DNA of 64,000 bases from Pycnopodia helianthoides. Taxonomy: Eukaryota > Echinodermata > Asteroidea > Forcipulatida > Asteriidae. Positions 36,458-49,968 of this stretch are shown in pieces. The translations under genes and the position numbers were made by a program. The DNA is taken from NCBI GenBank assembly GCA_032158295.1, contig CM063252.1, forward strand, positions 17,938,036-18,002,035, in the 5' to 3' direction. The notes beneath the pieces were generated by a model that was not told the DNA's origin, ran no database searches, and worked only from the letters and a program-made list of their open reading frames with translations. Numbering within the stretch: position 1 is the first letter of the stretch; each line of letters starts with the position of its first letter.

Positions 36458-36525
36458 AGGAACATTACAGAATTGGTAAGAAAAAAACTGGCCAGCAACT
36501 GTTTTGTTAGCAAAAACCAATTCCT
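36458..36525. mobile_element. MITE copy 1 (68 bp), TTAA target site
   Basis: Ends AGGAACATTACAG...AATTCCT are flanked by TTAA at 36454-36457 and 36526-36529. The duplicate site in unit A (about 10107) has a single TTAA and no element. TTAA duplication is the mark of piggyBac-type transposition. Confidence 0.82.
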
Positions 36526-39500
36526 TTAACTGCCTCTCCAAACATCTTATCCGTCTGCCTACTCCTGGTATAAGAACATCTTATCTGCGCTGGGTTTAAA
36601 CCCCTAGCGACCACGGGTAAAGAGTAGTGGGCGGCGCCCTAAATTGGGCGTGAACCAATCATCTGACTTAGTGCGCCTATTTTCCTCTGCTGAAGTTGAC
36701 ATTTTCCGCAATGTTTTGAAAAAATCATAAACATAAATCAAATTTTTTGAGAAAAACCCCTAAACAATTGTGAGCAGCATCCCCCCAAATGTGTCGAAAA
36801 CCACTGTTACCAAGAGGTTGACATGGCAACAACTAAAATGTCAAGGTATAATAGTTTGACCCTAAAGTTAGGATAAAAGTTAGCAAGTCTCCTGGTGATC
36901 AGCTGTCATGTTACTGATTATGTTATAATAAAACAAGTTTGCAAAATGTTATAGCATTTTGAAAAAAATACTGAACTTAGGCCTATGGGGTTAAAATTTG
37001 ATTTTTGACAAAAAATGGGCAACAAACCCCAATTTTGCCCTAATTTAATGGCAAAATTTTGATTTGTTTTACGTTACCAAGTACAGTGAAATGAACATTA
37101 ATTTTGCAGCAAGTTTCATTAAAATCATATAGCGCAGTGTTATATAGCAAATATGCATGTGACACGTGACCCATATCACCCGTAAGTGCGTCATACTGCA
37201 CCCACTAGAGGTACGGATAATACGGAGGGGGAGAGGCACTATGTGGCCATGTTTTTTTATTTCGAAAAAATGGGAAATGCCTGGCCACATTGCAAAGATT
37301 AAAGAATATTATAGTAATTTCTCCAAGCAAATATGTTTAAATTTTCCACAAGACCAGTGTCTCATTTCAAAATGTGGTCGACGTTGAAATCAACTGTGAG
37401 CAAAAATAATTTTGCCGAAGCAAAAAAAATCAGTTAATCTCACCAGTTAATCTTGCAGCTTTGTAGAATTTAGGCTGTGAAAAAAAATATATATATATAA
37501 TATTGCCGAGGCAAAAAAGTTCGGTTAATCTCACCACTTATCCACTGCTCACGCATAACACTCTAGCGCAGTGTTATATGCAAATGTGCATGTGACACGT
37601 GACCCATATCACCCGCAAGTGCGTCATACTGCACCCACTAGAGGTACGGAGGGTGATGGTTTGGCTCAATGTCAGTCTTGAAAAAGAACAGTTTTCTTCA
37701 GTAATCAGGGAATAAAACACAAACTATACTCACTTCGGGTTTCTACAAGGTACACCCTCCTACGTATTGCGTTATACAGTCAGAAACAATGCCATGGACG
37801 ATGTTAAAATCAAGATAATTTCAGAAAACTTCAGAAGTACGACTCTTCTACCCAATACCAACCAGAAAAGAGAAACCAAAATCGTCCTGACAACGCCCGG
37901 GCCGTTTACTCAAACAATATTTCGAAATCAATGCGCTTTTTGCGAGCTTACCTTATGTGAGCATACCCAAGCAAGCAATGTGGTCTCATTGCATTTTACA
38001 AATACTCAAATTCTTCTATAAAACATACATAATTATAAGACAATGAAAACGGATTTTAGGCTAAAAGCGGTACACACGGAGCTACTTAGCAAAGTGAAAG
38101 GATATGTGAATTCCTGCCCGTGATAAGGGAAGTACAAAGGTCAATTTTTTAAACATGAATGATTCTGAACTTAACAAGCAAAAGTAACATATTATATATG
38201 GAACACCGGTGGCCCACTTCAATTGTGTTTCCTGCATTTACATAAACCAGTGGTTTATAAGAATGAAACACGAAGCTGAATACCGTAGTCCTGTTAGCAT
38301 TCGTTCATTTGGTAAAGGCACTATGGGCTGATTTTTGTAAAGATTCGTTTTAACAACAGCACTCGGGTCGGCACCATGCCATCGTCTCTTTGGGTAGAGC
38401 TACAACAGAAAGTCCAATTAATCCTCAACTCAAATCGAAACCAATCTTTTTGAGCCCGCATAAACATAATTTAACTTCGTGTGTCGTCCCTATACACTGA
38501 GCTAACACACTAGTTGCTGTTGCACACCCAGTTGGAACTTTGATTTTGAACCTCTGTACTAGTGGATGAACTATGCTATAGTTTATCATAAGCTGCATAA
38601 TTGTATACAATACTTAAAAAAAACACCAGAATTCCTAGTTTACTAAATACGGACACATGATGCAAGGAAGAAGGAGAACATTTAAACAACGATCTGAGAG
38701 CACAAAAACACTGCTGAGTCTAGATTTGTGTAACATGAAGTAGTTTTGTGTCATGAAGTTTATATCAATGTACACAGTGCGTCTGAACGAGTAATCATGG
38801 TTTAGAATGAAAAAGGAGTATTTTGATTTAGGGAAACAATTTCGAAACAACATTGTTCATTGTGTTTTAAAGAAGGAAACTCACTGCCAGTGTCAACTGT
38901 GAACAACAGAGAAGTTGATAAGAACGGTATAAAGTAAGCCATTATTTGGAAAAAGACACACAAAAACCGGTACAAATATGACAATTTCAATCTGGGCTAA
39001 TGTTGGCTGGCTGGATTAGTTTGAGCGTATGGACCTTTTCCCGATGGAGGTTGATTCCTGCACTCATCTTTTCCCCCCATTTCAAGTGGTGATGGGCTCG
39101 ACATGATCCTCGGTCCAAGTGTTGAACACTCGAGCTTTTAGAAATGTTTAGCTTTTTGTGTTGTTTTGTTCAACTTGCTGTAAAATTGGTATTTGTTGAG
39201 TGACTTTAAATTATTTAACATTAAGCCTTGGTTTTAATAGTGGGACCTAACTTTTTAGGTGTGGTTCACAGCTACGGTTATGCTACTGCGAATCTATTAT
39301 TTTGTCCAAAATGTCCATAGATTAGTGGCTCGTCCACTCCTCAACTGGTCCCCTGTCTTTATATAATCCGCAATGATTAAGACAGGCACCGGTCTTACAG
39401 ACCCAAAGATTTAATTGGATAAACATGCAGTAAGCTTTAATTTAGGAGTTAAAACATCTTTTATGACATTCAAAACTTCGGCGGAGGTAAAAAAAAAAAA

Positions 39501-39734
39501 AGTCCAAAGTTATATATAGACCTAGTGAGAAATCAAGCGTTCAAAAGTTCAACGTACCGTAACTCTAAAACCACATGACCCAGCTGCAGAACACTCAAAT
39601 TAAATTTTTAAAATGTTCTCATACGACAAAACATTCAACTTTATGAGGACAATCCGTGAGACCGACCCATGGGATAAGTCGTCTTGATTCTGGGTGTGAA
39701 ATTTGACGAACCTAAAGTTAAAGGGAATGTGTCG

Positions 39735-39932
39735 TCATGGGGCTGGGCATGCAGTCAGTGCGCAGTGTGCGCGATGTAATCTGGGTTTCTCCAGTCTGCC
39801 CCCCCCCCTCCCCCATCTTTCTGGCTTTCTCTTCTTTTCCCCCTTTTCCAGCGCTTTGCATCCTCTGGTAAAAGGCGCTTTGTAAATGTCCTGTTTATTA
39901 TTATTATTATTATTAATAATATTATTAATAAT
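39735..39932 (+). mobile_element. SINE-like 3' tail with (ATT)n, unit B only
   Basis: A pyrimidine-rich stretch leads to AAAGGCGCTTTGTAAATGTCC and then an ATT run, a common SINE terminus. It is absent from unit A, where the flanks meet near 13750. Confidence 0.45.
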
Positions 39933-39960
39933 GAGGTCAAAAGCCAGATTTTATTCGCAG

Positions 39961-40076
39961 CGAAAAGGTGGACTCGGACCCTTTCGAGATTTCGCGTGAA
40001 AGTGCAAGCGTTCCAACACGGCCCCTTGAAACCGATGGCAAGCCCATCGAGGTCAGTGTGAGGCCAACATGGAGTG
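39961..40076 (+). other. Possible orphan exon in the unit B-specific insert
   Basis: A 116-nt stretch between TTATTCGCAG and G|GTAAGT is open for 38 codons and GC-rich compared with its surroundings. It begins EKVDSDPFEISRESAS. The product is not recognised. The opposite strand is also open, which weakens the case. Confidence 0.3.
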
Positions 40077-40150
40077 GTAAGTAGATTTCTTGACAGTTTA
40101 CCGTATGTATTAGAACCCCTTTCCCCCGATTTAACCCCAAATGGAAACAT

Positions 40151-40257
40151 GAACTCTCACCCAGTTACTACACGCGCACGCGTTGATCGTCACATCACAA
40201 TGATTAATAAAAGCTTTATGCGCGCGCTTGTGCGCGGCAGTAACTGGGTGAAAGTTC
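40151..40257. repeat. Long inverted repeat (hairpin)
   Basis: GAACTCTCACCCAGTTACT at the left pairs with AGTAACTGGGTGAAAGTTC at the right, with CG-rich inner arms. The palindrome CCCAGTAACTGGG recurs at about 40680. Found only in the unit B-specific insert, so probably part of a MITE. Confidence 0.65.
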
Positions 40258-43200
40258 AGAATTCAATGTCTGGCCACAGACCCTGTGATCAAGACGACAC
40301 AGCCCCTTTATCCTATCCAGTACCTTCTCGACAGGGAAACGCTTCATCTTGCACACCACCACCTACGGTCCTGATGAGGGTTCGGCAAAGTACAACAAAC
40401 CTCACGAATATTTTTTTCATGGTCATTATTATTAATTTTCACAAATCAGCCCCTTGATTCCTGCCGTCTTTGCTGACCGACGTATCCGTCCCGTGCGTGA
40501 AGAAGGTACAATCTCGCTGCCTAAATTTTGAAGTAATTGAATCCCTCTTTGGAATTATTTGACGAAAGCTATCTCTTTCCTTCCCACTGAACTACTTTTT
40601 AATATTAATAAAGAATAGTCAAACTCAAACTGCATTCAATGGATGTGTTGTATCAGAATTAAGTTAATCTTAGCTAGACCCAGTAACTGGGTCGCAGCTG
40701 TACTCCTCTTTTTGAGATGTTGACTTATTGAGTACAGCGCCCAAGTTACGTTGTCTACTATGCCCCTAATTATAGCTAATTCCAAAAGTTTCTTCCTCTA
40801 ACAAAATCCAAACTCGAAACTTATGCTTAAGGCTTTGTAAACTGTGAAAGAAAATTGTGTAACAGACTCGCAAACACAAAAACCATGGGAGTACTAAGTA
40901 TGCAAACGAGTAAGTACCACGTGGCAAGTTATTGCGCGTTGGGTGCGTCCTGGGAAAAGTAGTGTTTTTTTCTACTCGCGGACAAATTCCGATTTCAAAA
41001 TGTTGTTATAAAAAAAGACTCCCAACTCACTTTCGAGGCTAAGTTTTATCTCGGAGGGAGTGACTAGAGTTGTTCATTTATACAACTTACGATTTTCATT
41101 ATCGAATTCTATGTCATTTTGTTAATCAAACAAAACTCGAATAATCTGAATGGCAGCATATAACGAGGAGATGGGTTGCTTTGAAATCAACTTGTCATAA
41201 CTTTCTTTGAAAACCCCTGCAAGATAATGAAAGATGCAAGTGTTTCAACCGTCAATTTCAATCTTTGATAATGAGAAAATGGGTTAATAAACACAACTAA
41301 AGCACCTATACACATGAATAGAAAAAGGTACTGTGTACTGGTAGAGAGAATTTTAAAGTTACAATTTCAAAAGTCTGTGGAGAAAAACTTACCAAACTAA
41401 ATTGGAAAGCTGGGAAGGGGTTATGGTCAATTTTAGTTTGTTAATCTAAAGTGAGGGGAAAAAATAATAATATACTATATATATTAAATATATAAATAGA
41501 AATGCAAATCACACAAATATAGTTTTCATATAACATTTCAAGAATAAGTTTGTTTTATTCTCTCATTACATGTTACAGTTCAATAAGCAACGAAGTGAGG
41601 GAATAGTTTTCATATTATCCCAGTGTACCTTACATACTAATCACCTTTAATGAAAATGGACACAACTGACACAGCTAAACAAAACTATTTCAGTCAACAT
41701 AAAATAACTTGTTGATGCAGTTTCTTCAAGGAATTCAACTCGACACAGTGATACTTGAAAGAGAGGTTGTCATTATGGGACAAAATAGTCTGGTGAGCAA
41801 AAAAATCACGTTATGTTTAAACCTCTGAAGTCAGGAAATAAATTATGAGAATGCCATTTTCAAAAGCGACTTTTGCCTGCACATTTCCTTCTTTCTGGAT
41901 CCAACCGATTTGTCAGTGTTTTTCTAGACATTCCCGTCGTCTTATTTTGATTTTGGCAACCAAAATAAGCAACAGTGACTTATGGAGTCTTTGTTTGTTT
42001 TCTCTCTTCAACTTTCACAATGGCATTGACATGAACTTTATCATCAGTGAGCTTTCAGTTTAAAACTGACCATATTTTTTAAACAATTACCAATAATGTA
42101 CTTTGTCTTTAAAGTTATTTTGCCTTATTAGTTCTGTTCAAAGAAATAAATGGTCATTTATAAATCTACAGGTTTAGTGTATATTCATTTGATAACAGTG
42201 TTAATTGTCCAGCAAACTACTTCTGTCTAAAATACTACCATGAACCAATCGGGGGACAATCTTGAACATGTTGCAAAATTGTCCCCCAACACTTGGTTCT
42301 TGTTTTAATCTAAAGCAATCAAAATCAGTCTTTCTATTAACATGCCCCAAATCCATGTCAAACCATAAACCATTATTTATGATCACATTCAAAGATAAAC
42401 CATTCATCGGTTGGTCGTTTGATCTGTTTTTTGGAAACTAGAAAATCAGAATTATTGTGCTCTTCAAATAAAATGCTGTGTCATGCTTATTAAGTCCTGT
42501 CATGCAATGACAAATATTACAGTGTATGTTCAACAGATACCTGTATACCCTTAACAAAACAAATAATAACAGAGCTTTTACAGAGTAGCAACTTCCATCT
42601 AGATCAGGGTGCTACATCCAGGCAGCCACAAAAGTGAACATAACTAATTACATTGGAATGAAACGTATATTGGAAAGGAACAGTTTTCAAGTTCTTCTTG
42701 GCACATGGTTATTATTGTATATAACACAATAAGGGAATGAGCTAGAAATGTTGCCTTTGTTAGTGAAATAATGTAACATTTCTCCATATGTTTCTATTAT
42801 TTCACTGGATACATTTTTATTTGATTTCTAGTTTTATTCCACAAAAGCAACATACCCCCCCCCCCTAACAAAAAACTCTGGGGGAACTGTTCAACCCGCA
42901 ATACAAATAAAGTTTACATCATGACAGCAGAGACAGCTGAGAGCATTCATTTTAAACTATACTAGAATAAATGTCCTTCAACTTAGCAGAGCAAAAATAT
43001 ACTTGGCTACATTAATACAGACAGTGAAACGTGCTTTATACCTTGAACTGCATCTTTGATTGCATTCTTGTATAACTCCAAGAGAGTGTTTGGTTATATA
43101 CAAATATCTATACAGAAGATTTGTCATTATTTCCATAATACAGAGAGTGATGAATGCTTTATATTTTTACATCTTGATGAATTGTTTCGTTCATTGGATT

Positions 43201-43524
43201 CTTGTAGATTCGTGTACAACACAGAAAGAAAGTTCACTTATACAAAGTACAAAGATTTGTCATTATTTACATATAAAAAATAGAGACATGTTGCTTAACT
43301 CCTGCACCATGTTTCTGTCATTGTATTGACACAATAAGATTGCTTAGTTACAATAGTTGTCATTATTTACATGTAACACATATAAGTGAGTCACTGATAA
43401 GTCTTACTACACTCCTTTCACCATTCAGAACCACTCAACTGCATGGGTTGTGTAGGGTAGAAGAACTGTGCACAGAACTAGCTGTGTACTGTGTAGATGC
43501 ATTCACCACATGATATCACAAATA

Positions 43525-43615
43525 TTGACTGCTTATAGTGCTATGGTTAAAACTAATGAGCACATTCTATTTAGACTGCTCTGGGAATCACCGATGAGGG
43601 AGTCATAGTTTTAAC
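43525..43615. repeat. Foldback element, unit B counterpart
   Basis: Matches 21346-21460. A second partial copy at 43745-43800 shows local duplication here. Confidence 0.62.
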
Positions 43616-44599
43616 CAAACACATATTGTGCCTAGCTGTGCCTAACTCAGATTTTACCAAATACAAAACTGCTTCTTGTTTGACAGCAGCACGTAAATCC
43701 TCGATCCTGATTGACAACAGCTGAGGTTCATAAAGACATAATCACTGATGCTAGTCGTAGTTTCAGCCAAAACAAGAGTAAAAGCAGTCAACATTTGTTT
43801 TAGTACACCCCAAACATTATTGTGCCTGTGCCTTACTCAGTTTTACCAAATATCCAACAAAATATACTGCTTCTTGTTCGACAAGTCTTGCCATAGAGAA
43901 ATTTATCTTCCAGCAGCACGTTAATCGTTGATCCCAATTGACAACAGCCGTGGTTTATAGAGCCATAAACATGCAACTTAGTTTACTTGTCTGATGGTGT
44001 ATATTACTGTTCTTTGAGCGTACGTATGCGCGTTTACGCAAGACTAGCCTATAACTTCAATTTCTGATTGGTAGTTGGAAGATAAATTTGTTATCACATG
44101 CGCACTCGTGGAATATGGAAAAATATAGCACATCTGCATCCCATGCGTGCGGGGGGAGGGGGTTGATGTTTAATGTCTGGGACGAAACTTGTTGTCCGTT
44201 GTCAGAATTAAAGATACATGTAGAGTCATCGTTTGGTTTGTGTCAATGTAATGCTGATTTAATTATAGCCAAATTATAAGCCACGGGACACTTGATCAAT
44301 TACAGTGGTGTGTTACAATGGAGTGGATTCACCTGTAAGGCTTAAAAAGGTCAAATATGACTTCATCTAAGCCATGGGACACTTGATCAACTACTGTTAA
44401 ACAAGAATCAAATCAACAGTGCAGGAACAATTTGTATGTGTCACATCTTCAGATACCTTACACCATGTACATTACTAGCATATGCAAAGAAGGATGCAGT
44501 GCAGTATGTTATAAAGTCACCATTAAATCTGACAACAGCACCTCCGAGATTTAGCTCTTGTTTTAAATATAGTTGTCTCAATCATCCATGAAGTTATTA

Positions 44600-47273
44600 C
44601 CACTCATTATAGTCAACCAGGTTAGGCAGATCACACCGACCGTGCACAAGCAATATGTTTAGTATCTTCAACTGTGCAGCTTCTGAAGGGTCTCCATCTT
44701 CTTGAATTAATGGGCCAATGGTGCAGCAGAACCAACCAAGCCTTCATTACCCCAAGATTCAATTCAACCAAGAGGGGTAGATCACACAGTGCAGAAGAAA
44801 TATGTGTCAACCTGTCAATGAGCATTAACTCAGGGTTAACTTCTGAAGGTTCTGAAACTTCTTTTAGTGATGCAGCAGAACCACCCGAGCCTTTAATACA
44901 TATTGAAAAGATTCAACTCAACAGAGTTGGCCAGCAGATCAAGTTTAGCAATATATGTCATATCTTCACCTGTCAATGAGCACTCCTCCAAATCTACATG
45001 TAGCATCCTAGGGCTCTTCCTCTTCTTGAAGTGATGGGCCCATGAAGAAGCAGAACCACCCAAGTCTTTATTATCCTCAACATACAAACTAACTAAGCTA
45101 GGCAGATCACACAGTGTAGGAACAATATGTGTCATATCTTCACCTGTCAATGAACTGTAACTCAAGTCTAGCTTCCGAAGGCTCTTCATTTTCTTGAAGT
45201 GATGGGCCCATGATGCAGCAGAACCACCCAAGCCAGGATTTCCCTGAAGATCCAATTCAACCAAGTTGGGCAGATCACACAATGCAGGAGCAATATGTGT
45301 CATATCTTTACCTGTCATTGAGCAGCCAATCAAGTTTAGCTTCTGAAGGTTCTTCATCTTCTTGAAGTGATGGGCCCATGATGCAGCAGAACCACCTAAG
45401 CTTCTATTTCCCATAAGATCCAATTCAACCAAGTTGTGCAGATCACACAGTACAGGAGCAATGTGTCATATCTTTACCTGTCATTGAGCAGCCACTCAAT
45501 GTTAGCTTCTGAAGGTTCTTCATGTTCTTGAAGTGATTGATCCAAGATGGATATGAGGCTTCTCCTGATAATGCAGTATATTCTTCCCTATTGTCATTCA
45601 ATATGCATTTATACAATTCCAATGATGAAAGATTCACCATTAAACTCATAGAGTATGCCAAATCTGACATAAACCCTCCCAAGTGACAAAAGTTGATCTT
45701 TACTGACTGTACCTTGTCAGGATAATCAGTTTGTTTGTTTTTCATTGTGTGGGTATGAACATTTCGAAGAAAGTATGTGAATGAGTTAAGACTGTCCCTG
45801 TTCCACCTATCAATGAGTATACTATCTGATAGAACAGACTGTATGAATTCCACTGGAGGTAAATCTTTTGACTGACCCTCAAAGTAGCAGTTCAAGACTA
45901 ACTGCATGAGGGGTTTACTTCTGGTTTTTTTGCTTGTTTGTTCTTTTTCGAACTTGTAGGATTCAGTCAGTGTGTGTAAAATGATACTGGTTCATGCCAT
46001 ATTGTCACCAGCACAAAACCGAAAGACGCAACGAAAATCATCACCTCCAGAATTTTTTCATTTCATTCAGGTTCTTCTTGAATTCAACAATGTCTGTTTC
46101 TAATAAGCTTTGTAAGTATTTACCAGCACAAAACTCTTGAAAAGTCTTGTGCAGGAACTGAATGCTGTTGTGACTTTTCATTCCCTTCAAGACCTTTTGT
46201 CTTGTAAGAATACCTGCTTTTATGGCAGATTCAAGCACCCTGGGTTCAAACATTTCTTCAGAAAAGCAAGTTGTTGTTTTGGAGCAAGAAGACCATGCAA
46301 GCCAATCTTTCCTAGTTCATTTGTTACTTTTGATGTTTCAGATGGTGACATTTCAGTTTTTCTTTGAAATATGTACTCCAATGCCTCACTGTAGATACGG
46401 GACATTGTTTCTGGGAGTAAAGAATTGTCTCTCCACAAAATGCATATCAACAGAAGTAGCATTGGACTCTTTGCCAAATCAGATAAAACATTTGAGGATC
46501 TGATCCTCTGAATAAGCCCTTCAGCTTTTTCACGTTCTTCTGAGTAAAATTTTGTCACATACTTCTCGATATCTTCCTCATCAAAACCTTCAACCCTGAC
46601 TTGTGTGAAAGGCTCTTGAATTAATGACCGTGTCACTAATTTATGATAGTGAAGGGGCGAGTGGTAACAACTACATAACAGTCTCTGTCTTTCTTACGGT
46701 TGAGGATCTTTAGAATTGAACCAAACAAGGTTTTATCAAGGGCAGGGGTCATTAACTCATCAAAGCCATCCAACAAGATCAGCACTTTGTCTTGATTGTG
46801 ACTGATAAAAGAACTCAAGGAAGTCTTATCTACATCAGTGTCTTCGTCTAAAAGTTGTGCAAAAACTGAGTCAATTAGCTCTGTGCTTTGTTCAACTGCA
46901 CTCATTCTTAAAACAAATACAAGCTCAAACTGCTGCAGTGTTTCATTACATGCCCAATCATATGCCATCTTATCTGTGATGGTGGACTTCCCTCTACCAG
47001 GTAACCCATTCAAAATAACCCGTTTTATGGGATCATCATCTTTTGTTCTCTGAAGGAAAATATCCTCATATGATTCCAGTTTCTTTCCCGATTTCTCCAA
47101 TGTTAACTCTGTAAAGATATCTTTGATATGTTTTGTGTCATCATCCTCCCATGGTATCAGTTGCACATAGCTACCTGTGGTCCTATAATGAGTTCTTAAT
47201 GCCTCTCTACAGCTCTCTGCAGCGACCTGGGCTGGATTTTTTGTTAGATGGGCTCCTTGCACACTTCCATCAT
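44600..47273 (-). pseudogene. Unit C NACHT-LRR exon, disrupted
   Basis: Closely similar to the unit B NACHT-LRR exon. Walker A GLPGRGKST and Walker B LILLDGFDEL are intact in its first 208 codons (47262-46636). Compared with unit B I see: a 1-base loss near 46652 after the VVTTRP block; a 1-base loss near 46260; a net +1 change near 46060; a TGT-to-TGA nonsense codon at 45994-45992; and a 2-base loss near 45462. The LRR part survives as open pieces at 45907-45443, 45432-44893 and about 44825-44631. The acceptor at 47274 and the split codon are preserved. A translated product would stop soon after Walker B. Confidence 0.88.
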
Positions 47274-49147
47274 CTGATTGAAAACAACAAGTATAATATG
47301 GAACATGTAATAATGATTCAACAAGAACATAAATAAATTCAGAACAACCTTCAAAGAGAAGATTATAGTCTTAGTATTTCTGGAATGGTAAAACCAAGGC
47401 TTAAAACAGCATCAATTTATTTCATTCTAGAGCCTGACCACTCAATATCAACCACTGTGGTTGATATATATTCTAGAAAAGCTATGATAGCATGGTATGA
47501 TATAATCTGGTGAATAGAATGTTTTGAAGATCTTTTGGCTTTCCGCATTCTACAAGTTCAGAACTTACAAACTAATACTTGGACAAATACAAATTCGTCA
47601 TCTGTGCAAAACAAATACAAAATGTTCGGCAGATTCTAAATTGAGCCAACATTGATGTGGAAAACCATCACTGGTACAAGGTCCACAATGAGCACTAATA
47701 TCAGTGAATATAGCCGTTATGATGGATACATAGGTTCGTTTTTTCAAATCCAAAAAATGTAGATATTACTTACATATTATTTTAGTTACGTTTCGGTCCT
47801 GAGCTAGCCAATATGATTCCTAAATCTTCAATTTTTATATAATTCTGATCTGAATTGCTTGAAATTAAAATAGGTCCTATCTGTTTCATCCATCGCAAAA
47901 GATTCAAAAGTTCACATTTGTAAGGATAAACTATTGCTCTTGTCAGCTTGATGGAAAAATTGGCCTTTACTGCCATAAACTTGGATAACAAATTTTGAAA
48001 ACCAGCATTAACAAAATGGCATCCGTAATAAAAAAATAAAAAAATCCCTGTATGTTCAACACCGCATGCTGGAAAAATGTTTGATATTTTTAAAAATCTA
48101 AAATGTATATAATGATACATTTTACCGAAACACAGATATGTGACAAATTGTTCCAAACTCAACTTGGCACTTGTTTTAATTTCCATTGAGCAAAACATTT
48201 ACATAGTTTTTTTAAATCTCAATAAAGGAATTTCAAAGGACAAACCCAACAAACAATAGTGTAAAATCATTTTACCAATCTTTTAGAATCTACTAATAAC
48301 TCAAATTTCACCCCTACCAAAAGATCTGGTTTCACAGGAACATGTCACATGTGGTTTGGCTCAATAGTGTATAAGGTTCGTGGATATATCGATATTACTA
48401 AAAGTTGGAGTGTTTTTGCAAAATTGATAGGCCTACCAGGACCTGAATGTTTGTCCTTTTTTTTAATTGCAGTAGAGGTAGTTGCATGAATAATAATCTT
48501 TGTGCCTAACTGTGAGGTGTGTTGTGACATTGCTTTGGAGTCAATAACTTAAGCCAGAAGTTTGTCATAGGCAAAATAATAATCACATGAAATGAATAAA
48601 TTGGCCACAGATATAGTGATGGGATAGCACTTTCAAAGAGACGGTAAAGTATTAGAAGATGTTATCATTCCAGTCTTTAAACCCCCAAACAGTATCATCA
48701 CTTTCAAAACACATTAATAAAATGTCCTTGTCTAATTTCATTGAAATTGGTCCTCTGATTTCATTTTAAAACAAAATTTGGCAAGAATCCATTAGTTTAA
48801 TCAACAAATTTATTGACATTTTTTCTTAATGATGACATTTCAGCTAGTGGTGCTTATTTTTGTGTGTGCATAATTTGTTCCATTTTAAGCTTGAATCTAT
48901 TAATTACCAATACTGTACCATCTTAACCAATCATCACAATATGGAATTTGAAAAATGGATGTTTGCTTTATCATGTAATTGTTTGTAACATTTAACTTCT
49001 GTCAAAAGTGTAAGGAATAACAAAACATATATACATCCATCAATTGTATGCATTACTTGAGTAGTGAATATTTAGTAAAACAAACCTGCAACCATGTCTA
49101 TTCTTTTCCTAAGTTTACCATCATAAGAAATTACACCATGTACTTAC
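47274..49147 (-). other. Unit C intron between linker and NACHT exons
   Basis: 1874 bp. Shares diverged sequence with 25394-27050. The 138-codon minus-strand ORF within it is not supported as a gene. Confidence 0.5.
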
Positions 49148-49243
49148 CTGAGGTATTGGGTTGTAATGACCTTCCACTGGCAACAGCTTGGGAGGAGTCA
49201 TCTAGTTTTGGAATCTCTGGTGGAGTGCACTCTTGTTCAGATC
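49148..49243 (-). CDS. Unit C linker exon (96 nt)
   Basis: Same splice sites, length and phase as 1018-1113 and 27051-27146, with an open frame. It lies 725 bp from the Death exon and 1874 bp from the NACHT exon. This shows that the linker is shared by genes with different N-terminal domains. Confidence 0.72.
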
Positions 49244-49968
49244 CTGCAAGAATGTTTATTGGGCATGTTTGATCAAATATCAACATATATCAATGTTTTA
49301 TTTTCATCAATGCATAAAAAAATTGAAGAAGATTTTAGGAAAACCGCTGAGAAAGTGGCAATCCTTCTCAAAGAATGAACTAAAATGGGAATGGCATGAA
49401 GGGAGGGTGACAATAATTTCAGAGATTTCTTGACACTGCAAGCCTCATTATCAAAACATTGCCACCAGGGAATGGTTACATCATGTACAAATACAAATAT
49501 TCCTGTAGTAAGCTTCAGGGGATAGATCATTGGTTTTGGAAGAGTTGATTAATTCCAAGTCCATTACAACGCCATCCTACTAATTTTTTTTAGTAGGTAC
49601 ATGTATGCCTTAGTGTTAGGCCTTTTTTGGTCCACCATGTGTCCAACCAGCAGTTAACAAAATACAGGTTGGTGTGGATCGGAGTGTACTAACGTTCGTG
49701 TATTTTGGTTGTTTACACATGCATACGTGCTGGATGGATATGGAGACTGGCTCCTTGTGTCTCGCCATAGTTATAATTTATAACAGAGCACTGACCTTTG
49801 ACAATTTTTTTTTTTTTTTACATTTTTTGTTAACCGTTCCATCTAAAAATTATTGTTGGTAGTTACTAAATTACATAAACGGTGAGTCGGTGTGTCCCTT
49901 TAACATCATTATCTCTCATTCAAAGGTTTGTGATAAAAGTTATAAGTGTAAAATTCCTTTTTACAAAC

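Larger units (their letters stand above)
25983..43506. repeat. Segmental duplicate B (matches 1-16335)
   Basis: Starts at the equivalent of base 1 and ends at the empty retroelement site. B-specific sequence is at 36458-36525 (MITE), about 38935-39430 and about 39735-40850. Relative to A it lacks most of A 7931-8300 and of the LINE fragment 10640-11570. Confidence 0.95.

Noticed and set aside
47782..48198. 138-codon minus-strand ORF
   Set aside because: Lies in an intron of unit C, is not open in the corresponding intron of unit B, and shows no domain.
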